Shown here in pieces: positions 1 to 9,300 of a DNA stretch of 64,000 nucleotides (position 1 is its first letter; every line of letters begins with the position of its first letter). The notes under the pieces are model-generated. The model did not search any database. It worked only from the letters and a program-made list of their open reading frames with translations, and was not told the origin of the DNA. The position numbers and the translations under genes are program-made. Source of the DNA: Tribonema minus (Eukaryota > Sar > Xanthophyceae > Tribonematales > Tribonemataceae); assembly GCA_017506865.1 (NCBI GenBank), contig JAFCMP010000511.1, positions 682,001 through 746,000 on the forward strand. The letters run 5' to 3'.

Positions 1-1195
1 TCCTGCTGGCATACTCCGTCGCCACAGCCTCCAGCAGCTTCCGCCCCTGCTCCCCGATGCTGCCAAATGACCCTGTTGCCAAAGTGGCAAGTTTGTAGCA
101 ATTCTGATCATAATGACCAGAATAGTGGGTAGTCTTGGCGGCCTCCTGGTCGCGGCAGCATCGCTCAGGGTCTGCTGCAGTCTTCGCCGCCCGCGACGCC
201 ACCTGTGCCTCGAAGCAGGTAACATCCACCATGAGCGGTAGGTGGCGTGTCGGGTCGTCGTAGCCGGTCACCGGGAAGGCGTCGGCAGGCAGCACGATGT
301 CCATCCTGCGACTCCCCGGCGGCCCGGCGGACCCCAGAAACGGCGTGTAGTCCTCGTCAACCAGTCCCGTTTTGAGGTATTGCCGCAGGATGCGCTGCGT
401 GGCCCTCTTGACGCTATTATGGACGGTGGTGTCGTGCGCCTTGACGCGTGGCGCTTGACATAGCCGTGCATGCAGGGTGCCGCCCGGCGACTTCCCGCAC
501 AGCTTGCAGCCTGTCGTCTGTTCCTCTACTCCGATGGCGCGTTTGACGGCCAGTTGCCAGGATAGGCCGTCAAACGAAGCCGTTGTGGAGTACATGGGCT
601 CGTTGAGGAATGCCATGCCGATCGAGTGCATGTGGCGCTGCGACCGGAATCGAGCAAGTGCTTGCGTGCGTTGCGTGCCCTGCGGCAGCTGTTGCAGGTC
701 CGCCTCCACCTTATCTGCAAGCTCGGTAGCGACGGCATCTGCAAGCGCACTCTGATTGGGGCGCTTCAGGCTACACTGCAACTGCAGAGCACTGGCGTCA
801 AGTACGCAAACAGCCTCCGCACCAGTGCCACCACCTGCTGTCGGCCGCAGCGGCGGCTGCTGCGTAGGTGGTTGCTGCTGCGGTGGCGTTAGCGCTGGTG
901 GCAGTGTATGTTCCAGCTTGTCACCTGTTGCTGCACGTAGGGATGCGGCAGCTGTGGCGATCGTCCGCATGAGGGGCAGGCGCGCCACCTCTGCTGCTGC
1001 TGCGCCTTGTAGCATTGCTGGTGTGGAACGCGCAGCGCCTGCATTGACGGCTGCCGCTGGTGCGTGCGCTGGTGCTGCAGCTGCGCCGCCTGCCGTTGCT
1101 GCTGCTGCCAGTGGTGTTGCTGCTGCCGCAGGTGTTGGTGCAGCACCTGCCGCACTGGCCGCTGCCACCGCCATTGCCGCTGTCGCAGCCGGCAT
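1..1195 (-). CDS. Non-LTR retrotransposon C-terminal region: CCHC finger plus restriction-like endonuclease (partial)
   Basis: An open frame of 398 codons runs from an ATG at 1195 down to the window edge without a stop, so the 3' end is missing. The first ~150 residues are Ala/Pro/Gln-rich and low in complexity, and the ATG may not be the true start. Then comes a region typical of the segment after reverse transcriptase in LINE proteins (RSQRHMHSIGMAFLNEPMY), a finger C-K-L-C-x8-H-x3-C (around 505-460), an H-N motif (DTTVHNSVKRA), an R-R-M-D motif, and a V-D-V motif followed by lysines. This order, CCHC then H..N then (R/K)xxD then D then K, is the PD-(D/E)XK-like endonuclease of R2/CRE-type elements, which nicks target DNA for target-primed reverse transcription. 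No RT catalytic motif lies in the window upstream, so the copy is probably 5'-truncated or rearranged. Family assignment is from motif order only. Confidence 0.66.
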   Translation of the reverse strand, partial: MPAATAAMAVAAASAAGAAPTPAAAATPLAAAATAGGAAAAPAHAPAAAVNAGAARSTPAMLQGAAAAEVARLPLMRTIATAAASLRAATGDKLEHTLPPALTPPQQQPPTQQPPLRPTAGGGTGAEAVCVLDASALQLQCSLKRPNQSALADAVATELADKVEADLQQLPQGTQRTQALARFRSQRHMHSIGMAFLNEPMYSTTASFDGLSWQLAVKRAIGVEEQTTGCKLCGKSPGGTLHARLCQAPRVKAHDTTVHNSVKRATQRILRQYLKTGLVDEDYTPFLGSAGPPGSRRMDIVLPADAFPVTGYDDPTRHLPLMVDVTCFEAQVASRAAKTAADPERCCRDQEAAKTTHYSGHYDQNCYKLATLATGSFGSIGEQGRKLLEAVATEYASR

Positions 1196-2747
1196 GTAGG
1201 TACTTCATACATGCATACCCACGAACATGATACATTCACGGTTAAGAGCATTTTGGCAGAGACACGGGAGGCCTCAAAGTGGGTCTGGTCGTGTAGAGGC
1301 AGTAGCTTAGGCACTTTGGTGCAGCATGATAGTGGGGACCGATCGGGGTTCGGGTGGGGTTTGTTGGGGTTGGGTTGGACTCTTCGTAGCAACGGCATTG
1401 ATACCCTTAGCACCAGTGCCTGGTGCCCAGTGATCATTTTGCCTAGAGGCGTGATTCAGACGAGTCAGCATGGTCCTCAGTTCCGGGCGCTGTCAAAGGC
1501 GACCCAGGCCTGCATAAATCTTTTTCAAGACGGGACAAGTGTGCCTCATGGCTGGGCAACCCTAAGTAGGGTTTGGTTGTGGGGTGTTGGTGGTAGTGTG
1601 AAGAGGGGGAAGCCTGTTTGCGTTTGAGTCTCTCTTCGGAGAAGGAATGTTGCATCGAGTGCACATCCAAAGAGAGGGCTTTTCGCGCCCCTTGCGAAGC
1701 GAAATTAATAAAAGTACATACATGCGTACATGCTGCTCACCTTGCTGGTGTATGCAGTGGGCGGTGGCACCACATGTAGGGGTATATATGCATACCCACT
1801 TACATTATTAATACATACATGCGTACATGCTTCGCACCTTGATTGTGTATGCAGTGGGCGGCGGCGGCAGGCGCTTAGACTGGCCTTGGGGGTCCACTGT
1901 GGGTGCCACTCTGTCCGCAAACGCACTGCTCCTGCAAGTCAGCATACGCACGGAGAGCATCGTATAGTTTTTGTGTTGAGTGCTCTCTTCACGCAGCGCG
2001 GCTTGGAGAACTATGACCTGCATGCGATAGCACTGGCCCTAAACATACGGAGGCTACGCGGCATTGCATTGTGTGCAATGAGCACATTAAGCTGTGATTA
2101 CCAAGCTGTCCTGTCGGCAGAGCACTGGGGCACGATGATAAACCTAACGCTGACCCTAACCCTAAGCCTTTTTGCGCAAGGAGCGATGCAGCACAGTAAT
2201 GGTAGTACCAGTCATGTGCGATGGTGTGCTGTTGCAGCCATCAATGGCGAACGCCAACTTCCTGCGAGCTTCAGTCTGCATGATCACGTGCATGCATGCA
2301 TACCCTTTCCTGAGCACTGAAGCGACAGCAACCCAGCATGTTGCGCTTGCTCTTGGGACTATGACTTATGTGAGAAGTTGCAATAGTTCTCGTTTGACTG
2401 AGTACTGCAATGTGCAGGCCCTCTTGGGGGCCTTCCTGTGTGGCAGTGCAAGTCTGCGTGGTGCAGATGCTCTTGTCCGACAAACTTGTTGCTGAGCGCT
2501 GCTGCGATACCACCACATACATATCCCAACGGCGCACACTTCAAAGTGCCTACTCACTCCTGCAGATTGCTGCCACAGCACCTTCTCTACTTGATACAGA
2601 CCACCGCACTGCGCATGACTCCACAGCAAACACACACATCGTCAAGTGCCACGCTTACTTGCTTCGAGCACACCAACTTCAACTGATACCTTGGCACAAC
2701 ACACAAATCTCCCAGTGCCCCGCACGCCCTGCCTCAAGAGCACTCCT
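1196..2747. other. Intergenic stretch, no supported gene
   Basis: No frame here looks coding on either strand. It holds a diverged direct repeat of about 55 bp (see 1715-1866), a short CCCTAA-like patch near 2150-2168, and otherwise unique sequence. Confidence 0.5.
1715..1866. repeat. Direct repeat, two copies about 95 bp apart
   Basis: The segment at about 1715-1770 recurs at about 1812-1866. Both carry ACATACATGCGTACATGCT, then a CACCTTG.TTG-like stretch, then TGTATGCAGTGGGCGG. The intervening sequence is not repeated. Confidence 0.75.
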
Positions 2748-3040
2748 ACTTCAACTTCAAACTTCAACAACATCCACAGCGCTCAAACCCTCACTTGACG
2801 GCCGGCCGGCCGGTGCAGCACCACTACGCGCTGCAGCAGCTTCTCCTACTTCAATGCCAAACTTCAACACAACATCAACAGCGCTCAATCCCTCACTTGA
2901 CGGCCGGCCGGTGCAGCACCACCACGCGCCGCAGCACCTTCTCCTACTTCAACTTCAAACTTCAACACAACATCCACAGCGACAGCGCTCAAACCCTCAC
3001 TTGACGGCCGGCCGGTGCAGCACCACCACGCGCCGCAGCA
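2748..3040 (-). repeat. Tandem copies (~97 bp) of the 3' end of the SHIPPO gene
   Basis: Three units start near 2748, 2847 and 2943. Each holds CTACTTCAA with AACTTC-type sequence, a CAGCGCTCAA(A/T)CCCTCACTTGACGG-like block, GGCCGGCCGG, and TGCAGCACCAC.ACGCGC.GCAGCA. The last unit enters the final codons of the SHIPPO-repeat gene, so read on the minus strand each unit re-encodes its last ~12 residues and stop. The upstream side of each downstream copy ends in GTTGAAGTAG, which could be a splice acceptor. Confidence 0.85.
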
Positions 3041-4394
3041 GCTTCGCCTGCGCCTGGCTCCACAGCTCCACCGCCGTCGCCGGCGCGCGCGCAGCCTGAC
3101 GCACGTGCCACCGCTCCCCCGTGCATCCGAACACCCCCCGTCTCCCCACGCCTGCGCGCTGCGCGACGTTGCTCGCCAGCGACAGCGACCCTGCAGCATC
3201 GTAACTGGCGGGCCCCGGCCCCGCCGCCGCCGCGTCAGCGCTCCGCAGGCACGGCCGCTGCGCCGTCAAGCAGAACCCGATGCCCGCCCCCCCGTCCTCC
3301 GCCGCCCCCGCAGCCCTGCCGCCGCCGCCGCCGCCGTTGCCGGTGGCCAGAGTTGAAGTTGAAGTCGCGTATGCGCCGGGCCCGGGGGTGTCGTGAAGGG
3401 GGTCCGTGAAGGGGGCGCGCGCGTCGCGCAGCCACGCCGCGCCGCGCGGCACGGTGCTGCCGAAGCGCTGCACGCGCGTGGCGGCGCTGGCGCCCAGCGG
3501 CGCGGGGGCGGCGTCGTACGCGGCGGGGCCGGGGCCGAGTGCGCTCGCGTCCGGCATGCGCTGCACGGCGGACTTGAAGACGGCGCTCGTGCCCCCCCCC
3601 CCTCCCCCCTTCAGCGCGCCCCCCCCGTGCCTGCTGGTGGCTCCCGTTTCCAGCGACAGCACGGTGGCCTGACCGTCGCCGCCGCCGCGGCTGGCGTCGT
3701 CTGCCTGCTGCGGCGGTCTGATGTCGAATAGGGTGCGGCGCTCGCTGGCTTTAGCGAAAGAGGGACCCTGCTGCCACGCCGGTTTGAGCAGGGTCGTCCC
3801 CGGGTCGTATTGACCTGGCCCGACTGAGTCTGAGGCGGTGCCCGAGTGCATTGGGACAGGAACAGGAAGGGGTACCAGCAGTCCAGTATCAACGTCCTGG
3901 TTGTAGCCATAACTGCAGCTGCCGCACGGTATGGTTGGTGGGTTATAGCGCGCTTGCAGCAGTGGCGCCGAGTTGTTGCGCTCGCCACCGCCTCGGCTGT
4001 CGGGAGCCCGTCGCCGCCTGCTCAGGCCCTGCACGCTCTTGCTCTTTGCCAATGCTCGTTTTGAGACGAGAACTGGCTCATACGCGCCTGGCCCGGGCAC
4101 CGCTGCCGCATTTGCGAGGTTTGTACGCGGTGCCTTGGACACGAAGGCATTGGTCCCCTGCTGGGTGTTCTCTCCCTGCTGTTGCTGTTGCCAACTACTG
4201 ATTGAGTATGCACCAGGACCAGGCGTGTCCACCACAGCCCTCAGATCGCGCTGGGAGCTGGTGCCGAATGCAGTGAATGCAGGCTTGACGCCATTGCCGA
4301 AGCGCTGGAGGTTGTACGCTCCTGGGCCAACAGCGTCTGGTGTGCGGTTCTCTGAGAATGTCAATTTGCGAGCAGACCTCACTGGCATCGCCAT
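2997..4394 (-). CDS. SHIPPO (STPGR) repeat protein, ODF3/CIMAP-like
   Basis: A single uninterrupted frame of 465 codons starts MAMPVRSARKLTF. At least seven copies of the SHIPPO core are visible along the protein: VGPGAY, TPGPGAY, VPGPGAY, SVGPGQYDP, LGPGPAAYD, TPGPGAY and AGPGPASYD. SHIPPO proteins are associated with sperm-tail outer dense fibres, axonemal microtubule inner proteins and other stable microtubules, so a flagellar or cytoskeletal role is likely here, by family analogy. Gly/Ala/Ser-rich linkers separate the repeats, and one linker contains TSTSTL, encoded by the AACTTC-type hexamer found all over the window. The gene diverges from the plus-strand gene at 4690. Its 3' end is tandemly copied downstream, so the natural stop may vary with splicing. 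Confidence 0.85.
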   Translation of the reverse strand: MAMPVRSARKLTFSENRTPDAVGPGAYNLQRFGNGVKPAFTAFGTSSQRDLRAVVDTPGPGAYSISSWQQQQQGENTQQGTNAFVSKAPRTNLANAAAVPGPGAYEPVLVSKRALAKSKSVQGLSRRRRAPDSRGGGERNNSAPLLQARYNPPTIPCGSCSYGYNQDVDTGLLVPLPVPVPMHSGTASDSVGPGQYDPGTTLLKPAWQQGPSFAKASERRTLFDIRPPQQADDASRGGGDGQATVLSLETGATSRHGGGALKGGGGGGTSAVFKSAVQRMPDASALGPGPAAYDAAPAPLGASAATRVQRFGSTVPRGAAWLRDARAPFTDPLHDTPGPGAYATSTSTLATGNGGGGGGRAAGAAEDGGAGIGFCLTAQRPCLRSADAAAAGPGPASYDAAGSLSLASNVAQRAGVGRRGVFGCTGERWHVRQAARAPATAVELWSQAQAKLLRRVVVLHRPAVK

Positions 4395-4650
4395 CTTCTA
4401 CCACTATGGCGGTGGCCAGTGCCAAGCCACAGCTTTAACCAACAATCGTGCATCAGAACCGAACCCCATTGCATTTGAACTTCCACTGGCGGTTTCATCC
4501 GAAACTGAAAAAAGCACACACACAGACACACGTTGGCAAGGTTCAGAGCTCGCGCGCAGTGCAGTGGACAACAGACGCATGTAATTTTATGGTGAACGAC
4601 CTGACTGACCATTGACATCAGTAACGGTGTCAGCCTGCCAAAATCTACGA

Positions 4651-4688
<38 letters not shown>

Positions 4689-4689
4689 C
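4395..4689. promoter_or_regulatory. Shared divergent promoter region with (AC)n tract
   Basis: Only about 295 bp separate the ATG of the SHIPPO gene (minus, 4394) from the next ATG (plus, 4690). The interval must hold both 5' UTRs and both promoters. It contains an (AC)n microsatellite at about 4654-4687 right before the plus-strand ATG. An upstream in-frame ATG at 4612 would translate this tract as a His-Thr repeat and is less likely to be used. No TATA box was recognised. Confidence 0.45.
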
Positions 4690-5130
4690 ATGAACCTCGG
4701 CTCCCTCTGGACATGGGAGAAGCGCAAGCTGCCCTGCAAAATTAGAGAGGAAAGCGGCAACCCAGCAATAGACGACCTGCGCGAGCGAGTAGCAGAGCTT
4801 GCGGGCATCAACCTAGCTGAATTCCTTGAAGAGGGAGCAGCTGGCTCAAAGTATGATCACGCCAAGGGCAGCAGTTCTGCCTCTCGCAAAGGCGCTGGCG
4901 GTGGTGGCAGCAACCATCCGAAGAAGAAGCTCGGCGTGACGATGACGGCGGCGGCTCTGGCTGCTGCGCATGGCGATGATGGCGGCGGCGGCGCGGAGAT
5001 CTCACCCCGCGGGCAGAGGCTGGGCAGGGAGGCACAGAGGACTCTGGCCAGCGCAAAGAGTGTGTTGGCACTGGCGGACACTGCCCCTGTCACTGTGAAC
5101 AGGAATCTCAACAAGGTGAATAAGCTCTAG
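4690..5130 (+). CDS. Unknown protein; possible first exon of the ARM-repeat gene
   Basis: The frame gives 146 aa starting MNLGSLWTWEKRKLPCKI, with a helical patch (IDDLRERVAELAGINLAEFLEE), a Ser/Gly-rich linker, a KKK patch and an Ala-rich helix near the end. I do not recognise the family. The last codons read ..NRNLNK|GTGAAT.., a plausible splice donor in phase 0 at about 5112. The first clear exon of the Armadillo gene at 6326 starts in phase 0 behind a good acceptor. So this may be a free-standing small gene ending at 5130, or the 5' exon of the gene at 6326-15616. Transcript data would decide. It diverges from the SHIPPO gene. Confidence 0.55.
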   Translation: MNLGSLWTWEKRKLPCKIREESGNPAIDDLRERVAELAGINLAEFLEEGAAGSKYDHAKGSSSASRKGAGGGGSNHPKKKLGVTMTAAALAAAHGDDGGGGAEISPRGQRLGREAQRTLASAKSVLALADTAPVTVNRNLNKVNKL

Positions 5131-6325
5131 CTTTGACGATGAGAACCAATGATGGCAGAGGCGCGCTTCAATTCTGTGTTCAAACCATCCATGTGTTCAA
5201 AACCATCTGATCGCTCGCTTCATGTAGAAAAAGCAGCTGTCCGGTTCATTGTGATTATCTGCTGGTGAGGGCTCGCAACGCCCGTCATGCTAACAATCAC
5301 CTTCATGTATCATGCTGTCCATGAACCCATCTGAACGCAAGTGGCCTGGTTGCCAATGGCTGCAGCATTGGACTTGAACAAAGTTGCCGGGATGGCTGGG
5401 TCGAGATGATCATGGCAGGGCAGTGAGCACATCACACTACCACAAGGCCCAGCGGGCTAATCCCCACGGCGCATCAGCTTGCTCATGCTTCCTGCCTGCA
5501 GTCTCCAGCACCAGCGCTCAGCACACTTACCACAGTGCTCAGTTTTTTGCACTGCACCAAGCAGCAACCGATCAACACGGCGCATTGTTCGTGTTCTAGG
5601 CACGAGTGCTGGTGCCATGCAGTTTCCCGGCCTGAGGGTGTACTCCCTAGGGTTACGGTTAGCGACACCCCCCATGCTCGTGCAGCGGTGTGCCATAGTG
5701 TTGTTTGAAGTGACGCTCCGCATATTCTGGTTGTGGTGGCACTACTGTTCCTGTAGTGGCAATCAGTGGTGGCTGCCAGCTTCTGCAAGTTTTACCGCTG
5801 CATCAATTCCTCAAGGGGCTCCTACTGCAGCGTGGGCATACTTTTAATTTTTATTATTGGATTATCCACTAAGTGTACGTAGTAAGAGTGCATTGCGTGC
5901 CCTGCGTGCTTTGAGCAAGCATCAGCGTGCTCATGCAACTTCAAGCATACGCGTTCAAACTGACGCACGCGTTCACATACCCATGTAACTGCTCACGCCC
6001 AAATGACACAACGTCCTGTTTGAACTGTCATAGAGCAATGCACAATGCTGCTGGTCACCAGTGGTGTTACGGTTGGGGTACATTAAACCCTAGACTTAGG
6101 TTTTCTCAGAAGCCCTCCGGGCCCACAGCGCAACGCGTGAACGAGGCAGCATCCGCACCAACCACCCCGTGCAATAACACCTGCTTCGCGGCGCCCCACA
6201 CCCCACATGCCTGCAGAGAAGACGCATGCGTCCGCGTAACAAGCTGCAACTGCACCTCATGACTCCCCCCGCGTAGATGTACACGACAAACTTCAACTCA
6301 TGACTCTCCCCCCCCCTGCGCGCAG
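5131..6325. other. Non-coding stretch (intergenic or first intron)
   Basis: I see no convincing exon. If the 4690 exon belongs to the ARM gene this is its first intron. It ends in a C-rich tract and CGCGCAG acceptor at 6325. A TTAGGG-like patch lies near 5640-5660, and CCCTAG/TTAGG near 6085-6105. Confidence 0.4.
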
Positions 6326-9300
6326 ATGTACACGCCGGCGATGCGTGCGCTGCCCGCCAAGCTCATGATGGATATACAGCGCGAGCGCGTGGCGCTCATG
6401 CTGGGCGGCGGCGCCAAGGGCAAGGGCTCCGCGGAGGATGACGACGGCGACGACGCTGCGATGGCGCTGGCGCCGTTTGCGAGCGCGGCGCACGGCAAGC
6501 GCGCCAAGGCAGCGCACAGGCCCGGCAAGCAGGTGATTGTGATGTACAGTCTCCCTCTGCAATATGATACTTGCAATTAGCAGACCAGACAGTGCCGATG
6601 AACACAGTGCTGGCGCGCCGTTTTTGACTGATCTGCCTCCACCCCACCCACCCCCTACCCCACCCCTCCTCACCCCCACCTTTTGACAGATCTTCTTGAA
6701 GGGGGCCGCAGCCTTAGCGCCAAGAAGCTGAGCGCTGCCCTGCCCAAGCCCTAACCCCAGTACATCCTAAGGCTCATCACCCCCCCCCCCCCCCCATAAA
6801 CACCCCCCTGCGCAGAAGAACCGCAGTGCGAGTGCCAAGAAGCTGAGCGCTGCCTGCCGAAGCGCGCCAGCCTCGCGCGCAACGCCCCCGCCGCCGCCGG
6901 CGCCAGTGCTGCCGCGCTCGCGCACGCCGGCAAGCGCGCGAGCGCCAACGGCGGAGCGCTGCTGCACGCCGGCCTGTCGCCGCAGGGGTCCTTTGCGTCG
7001 TCGTACAACGGCAGCGGGGGCGGGGGGGCGGAGTTGCTCGGGCACAGGGAGTACAAGGGGGACCTGTTTGGGACGCACGGGACGTACATGGGGGGGATGG
7101 TGTATCTGAGTCGCATGCCCACGGGTGAGAGTGTGTGCTGCGCGAAGGTGTGTTTGCTGGCTATGTTGAGTGCGCAGCGCTAGAGGGGGGGGGGAGTGTT
7201 GCCGGAGTTTTCTTTGTACCTGTGTGCTGCGCGAAGGTGTATGTGTTGTTGTTGTCTGTGGCGGGTGCGAAGCGCCAGAGAAGGGGGGGGGGGGGCAACG
7301 TTGCCGGAATGTTTTGTTTCTCTTGCAGCCTGCAGGTGCAAGTTGACATCTTCACTGGTGTGTGCATGTTGTTTTGCCCTAAACCTGATCTTTGGCGCAA
7401 TGTGAAGTGACCTGGGGGGGGCTTGGACCCACCGGTATTGACCTCGATCATATCACTGGCAGATCTTGCAGAAAAGCGGCAGAAGCTGATTGTTGAAGCT
7501 GATGATACGAAAACGCGTGGGCATTACGCTCAGGGTGACGAGCAGCCTAAAAAGTAGCAGAAACCGTTTCCAGCACAGACCAATGCATGTAACTTCAAAG
7601 TAGCAAGTGCAATGTACATGCACTGATTGTGGAAGCATGTAACAGTTGCCATTTATGTCAACACGGCCTCCACAGGCCAAGGCGGCACATGCTGAGCACG
7701 ATGCAGCATTGCCCAGTAGCATTTGTGAAGAACAAAATCAACCCCTTACCTAATTACTGACCCCGACCCTAAGCCGCAGCACCCTCACCTGCCCCCGTGC
7801 CTTCCCTGCTGCCGCCGCTGCTGCTGCGCGGACTCTGCTGCAACAGCGGGGCAGGCGGCGGCGGACAGGAAGCGCGGCGGGCGCAGCGTAACAGACGACG
7901 GCGACGGCCATGGTGATGCTCAGCACACGTCGTCAACCGAGTACGACAGCGAGGACGGCAGCAGCGTGACGGGCGGCGCGGCGGCGGAGGGGGGGGCGGG
8001 GGGTGTGGGGGGGGGGGGGCGAGGGGGGGGGGAGAAGGGGGACGGGGGCGACCTGGCCCCCGCGATAACTGTCATTGGGGATGAAGGAGACAGGTGTGTG
8101 CTGTGCACATTTGCTATTGACGTGTAATGTCACACTCCGAGTGTGGTTGTCAGTGTTGTCAGTGCGCATTGGGACACTTCTAGAGACGCGCCAAGAGCTT
8201 GTGTGGGCTCTGGTAGCGGCCCAGGCATGGCTTGTCTGGGCTGCATGCCTTGTGTTCTGCGGCCTACACAAGAGAGTCCAATTGGAGAGCACACGTGTGG
8301 ACGCTGTGCACATGTATGCCATGTCGCTAGCTGACTGTGGAGTTTCGGGAACATTGACTAACCCTACCCCTAGCCCTAGCTCTAGATAACCTCAATGCCA
8401 GCACTAACCCATTTACAGCATGAGGCAGCGCTCATACGCTCATCCTAACTCTGAATGCGACGTCAGTGTCATGGTGCTGGCGCGGCACTGACAGTTGCAA
8501 TTCCTGTCATCGGCCAGGAAGGAGACGAGTGTGTATGTAGGGTAAGGGTTAGGGTCAGGGTAAGGTTTACCATTAGGGTTAGGGGCGCAGCAATGGCGCA
8601 TGGCCTCAGCGCACGTCAGGTGCTCAGCCCTAGCCTTGAACCTAGGGTTAGCCACCCCTAGCCCTAGCCCTGAACCTAGGGTTAGCCTCCCCTAGTCCTA
8701 CCCCTCTATCTACCTCTCTGCGTGGAGGGTTTGCTGCTGGTGGTAAGCATCACACCGGTATGCCAATCTGCCCTTGCGGACGATCCATGCACCTTAGCTG
8801 GCCCGCTGACTGACTGTTTTTGACTACCTTTTCTCCATTTGTCATCTTATTCATACCGGTATACATACCGGTACGTTAATCCACCCTTGCAGACGGTCTT
8901 GCCCCTTCGAGCTGGCTCGCCGACCGACTGTTTTCGGAACTCTTTCTTTCCGCTGACGGACTTCTTTCAAAGCACTTTCTCTCCGTCATTTTCCTCCCTC
9001 TGTTGGCGCAGGTACCATGTGCACGATGCGGACGCGGGTCTGAGCGCTGCTGCTGGTGGTGGTGATGCTCAGGGCGGTGCCGCTGCCGCTAAGCGCAGCC
9101 GCCAGAGCAGAGAAATCGCCCCGCAGGTACCTGACCCTAACGCAAATACCTAACCCTAACCCTAACCCTGACCCTACTGTAGCCCCCCCCCCCCCCCTTA
9201 TTGTAGCCCTAATTCTAACCGTAGAGAAATTGCCCTCCCAGGTACTGCGCACCCCTCCCTAACCCTACCCTCACTCTACAGCTTAACCTTTAAAAGCGAT

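Noticed and set aside
889-1437. A 182-codon minus-strand frame overlapping the LINE-like frame
   Set aside because: Low-complexity Gln/His-rich reading of the repetitive part. The frame with the CCHC finger and endonuclease motifs is the real one.
4612-4689. N-terminal extension with a His-Thr run upstream of 4690
   Set aside because: Encoded by the (AC)n microsatellite; the downstream Met gives a plausible start.
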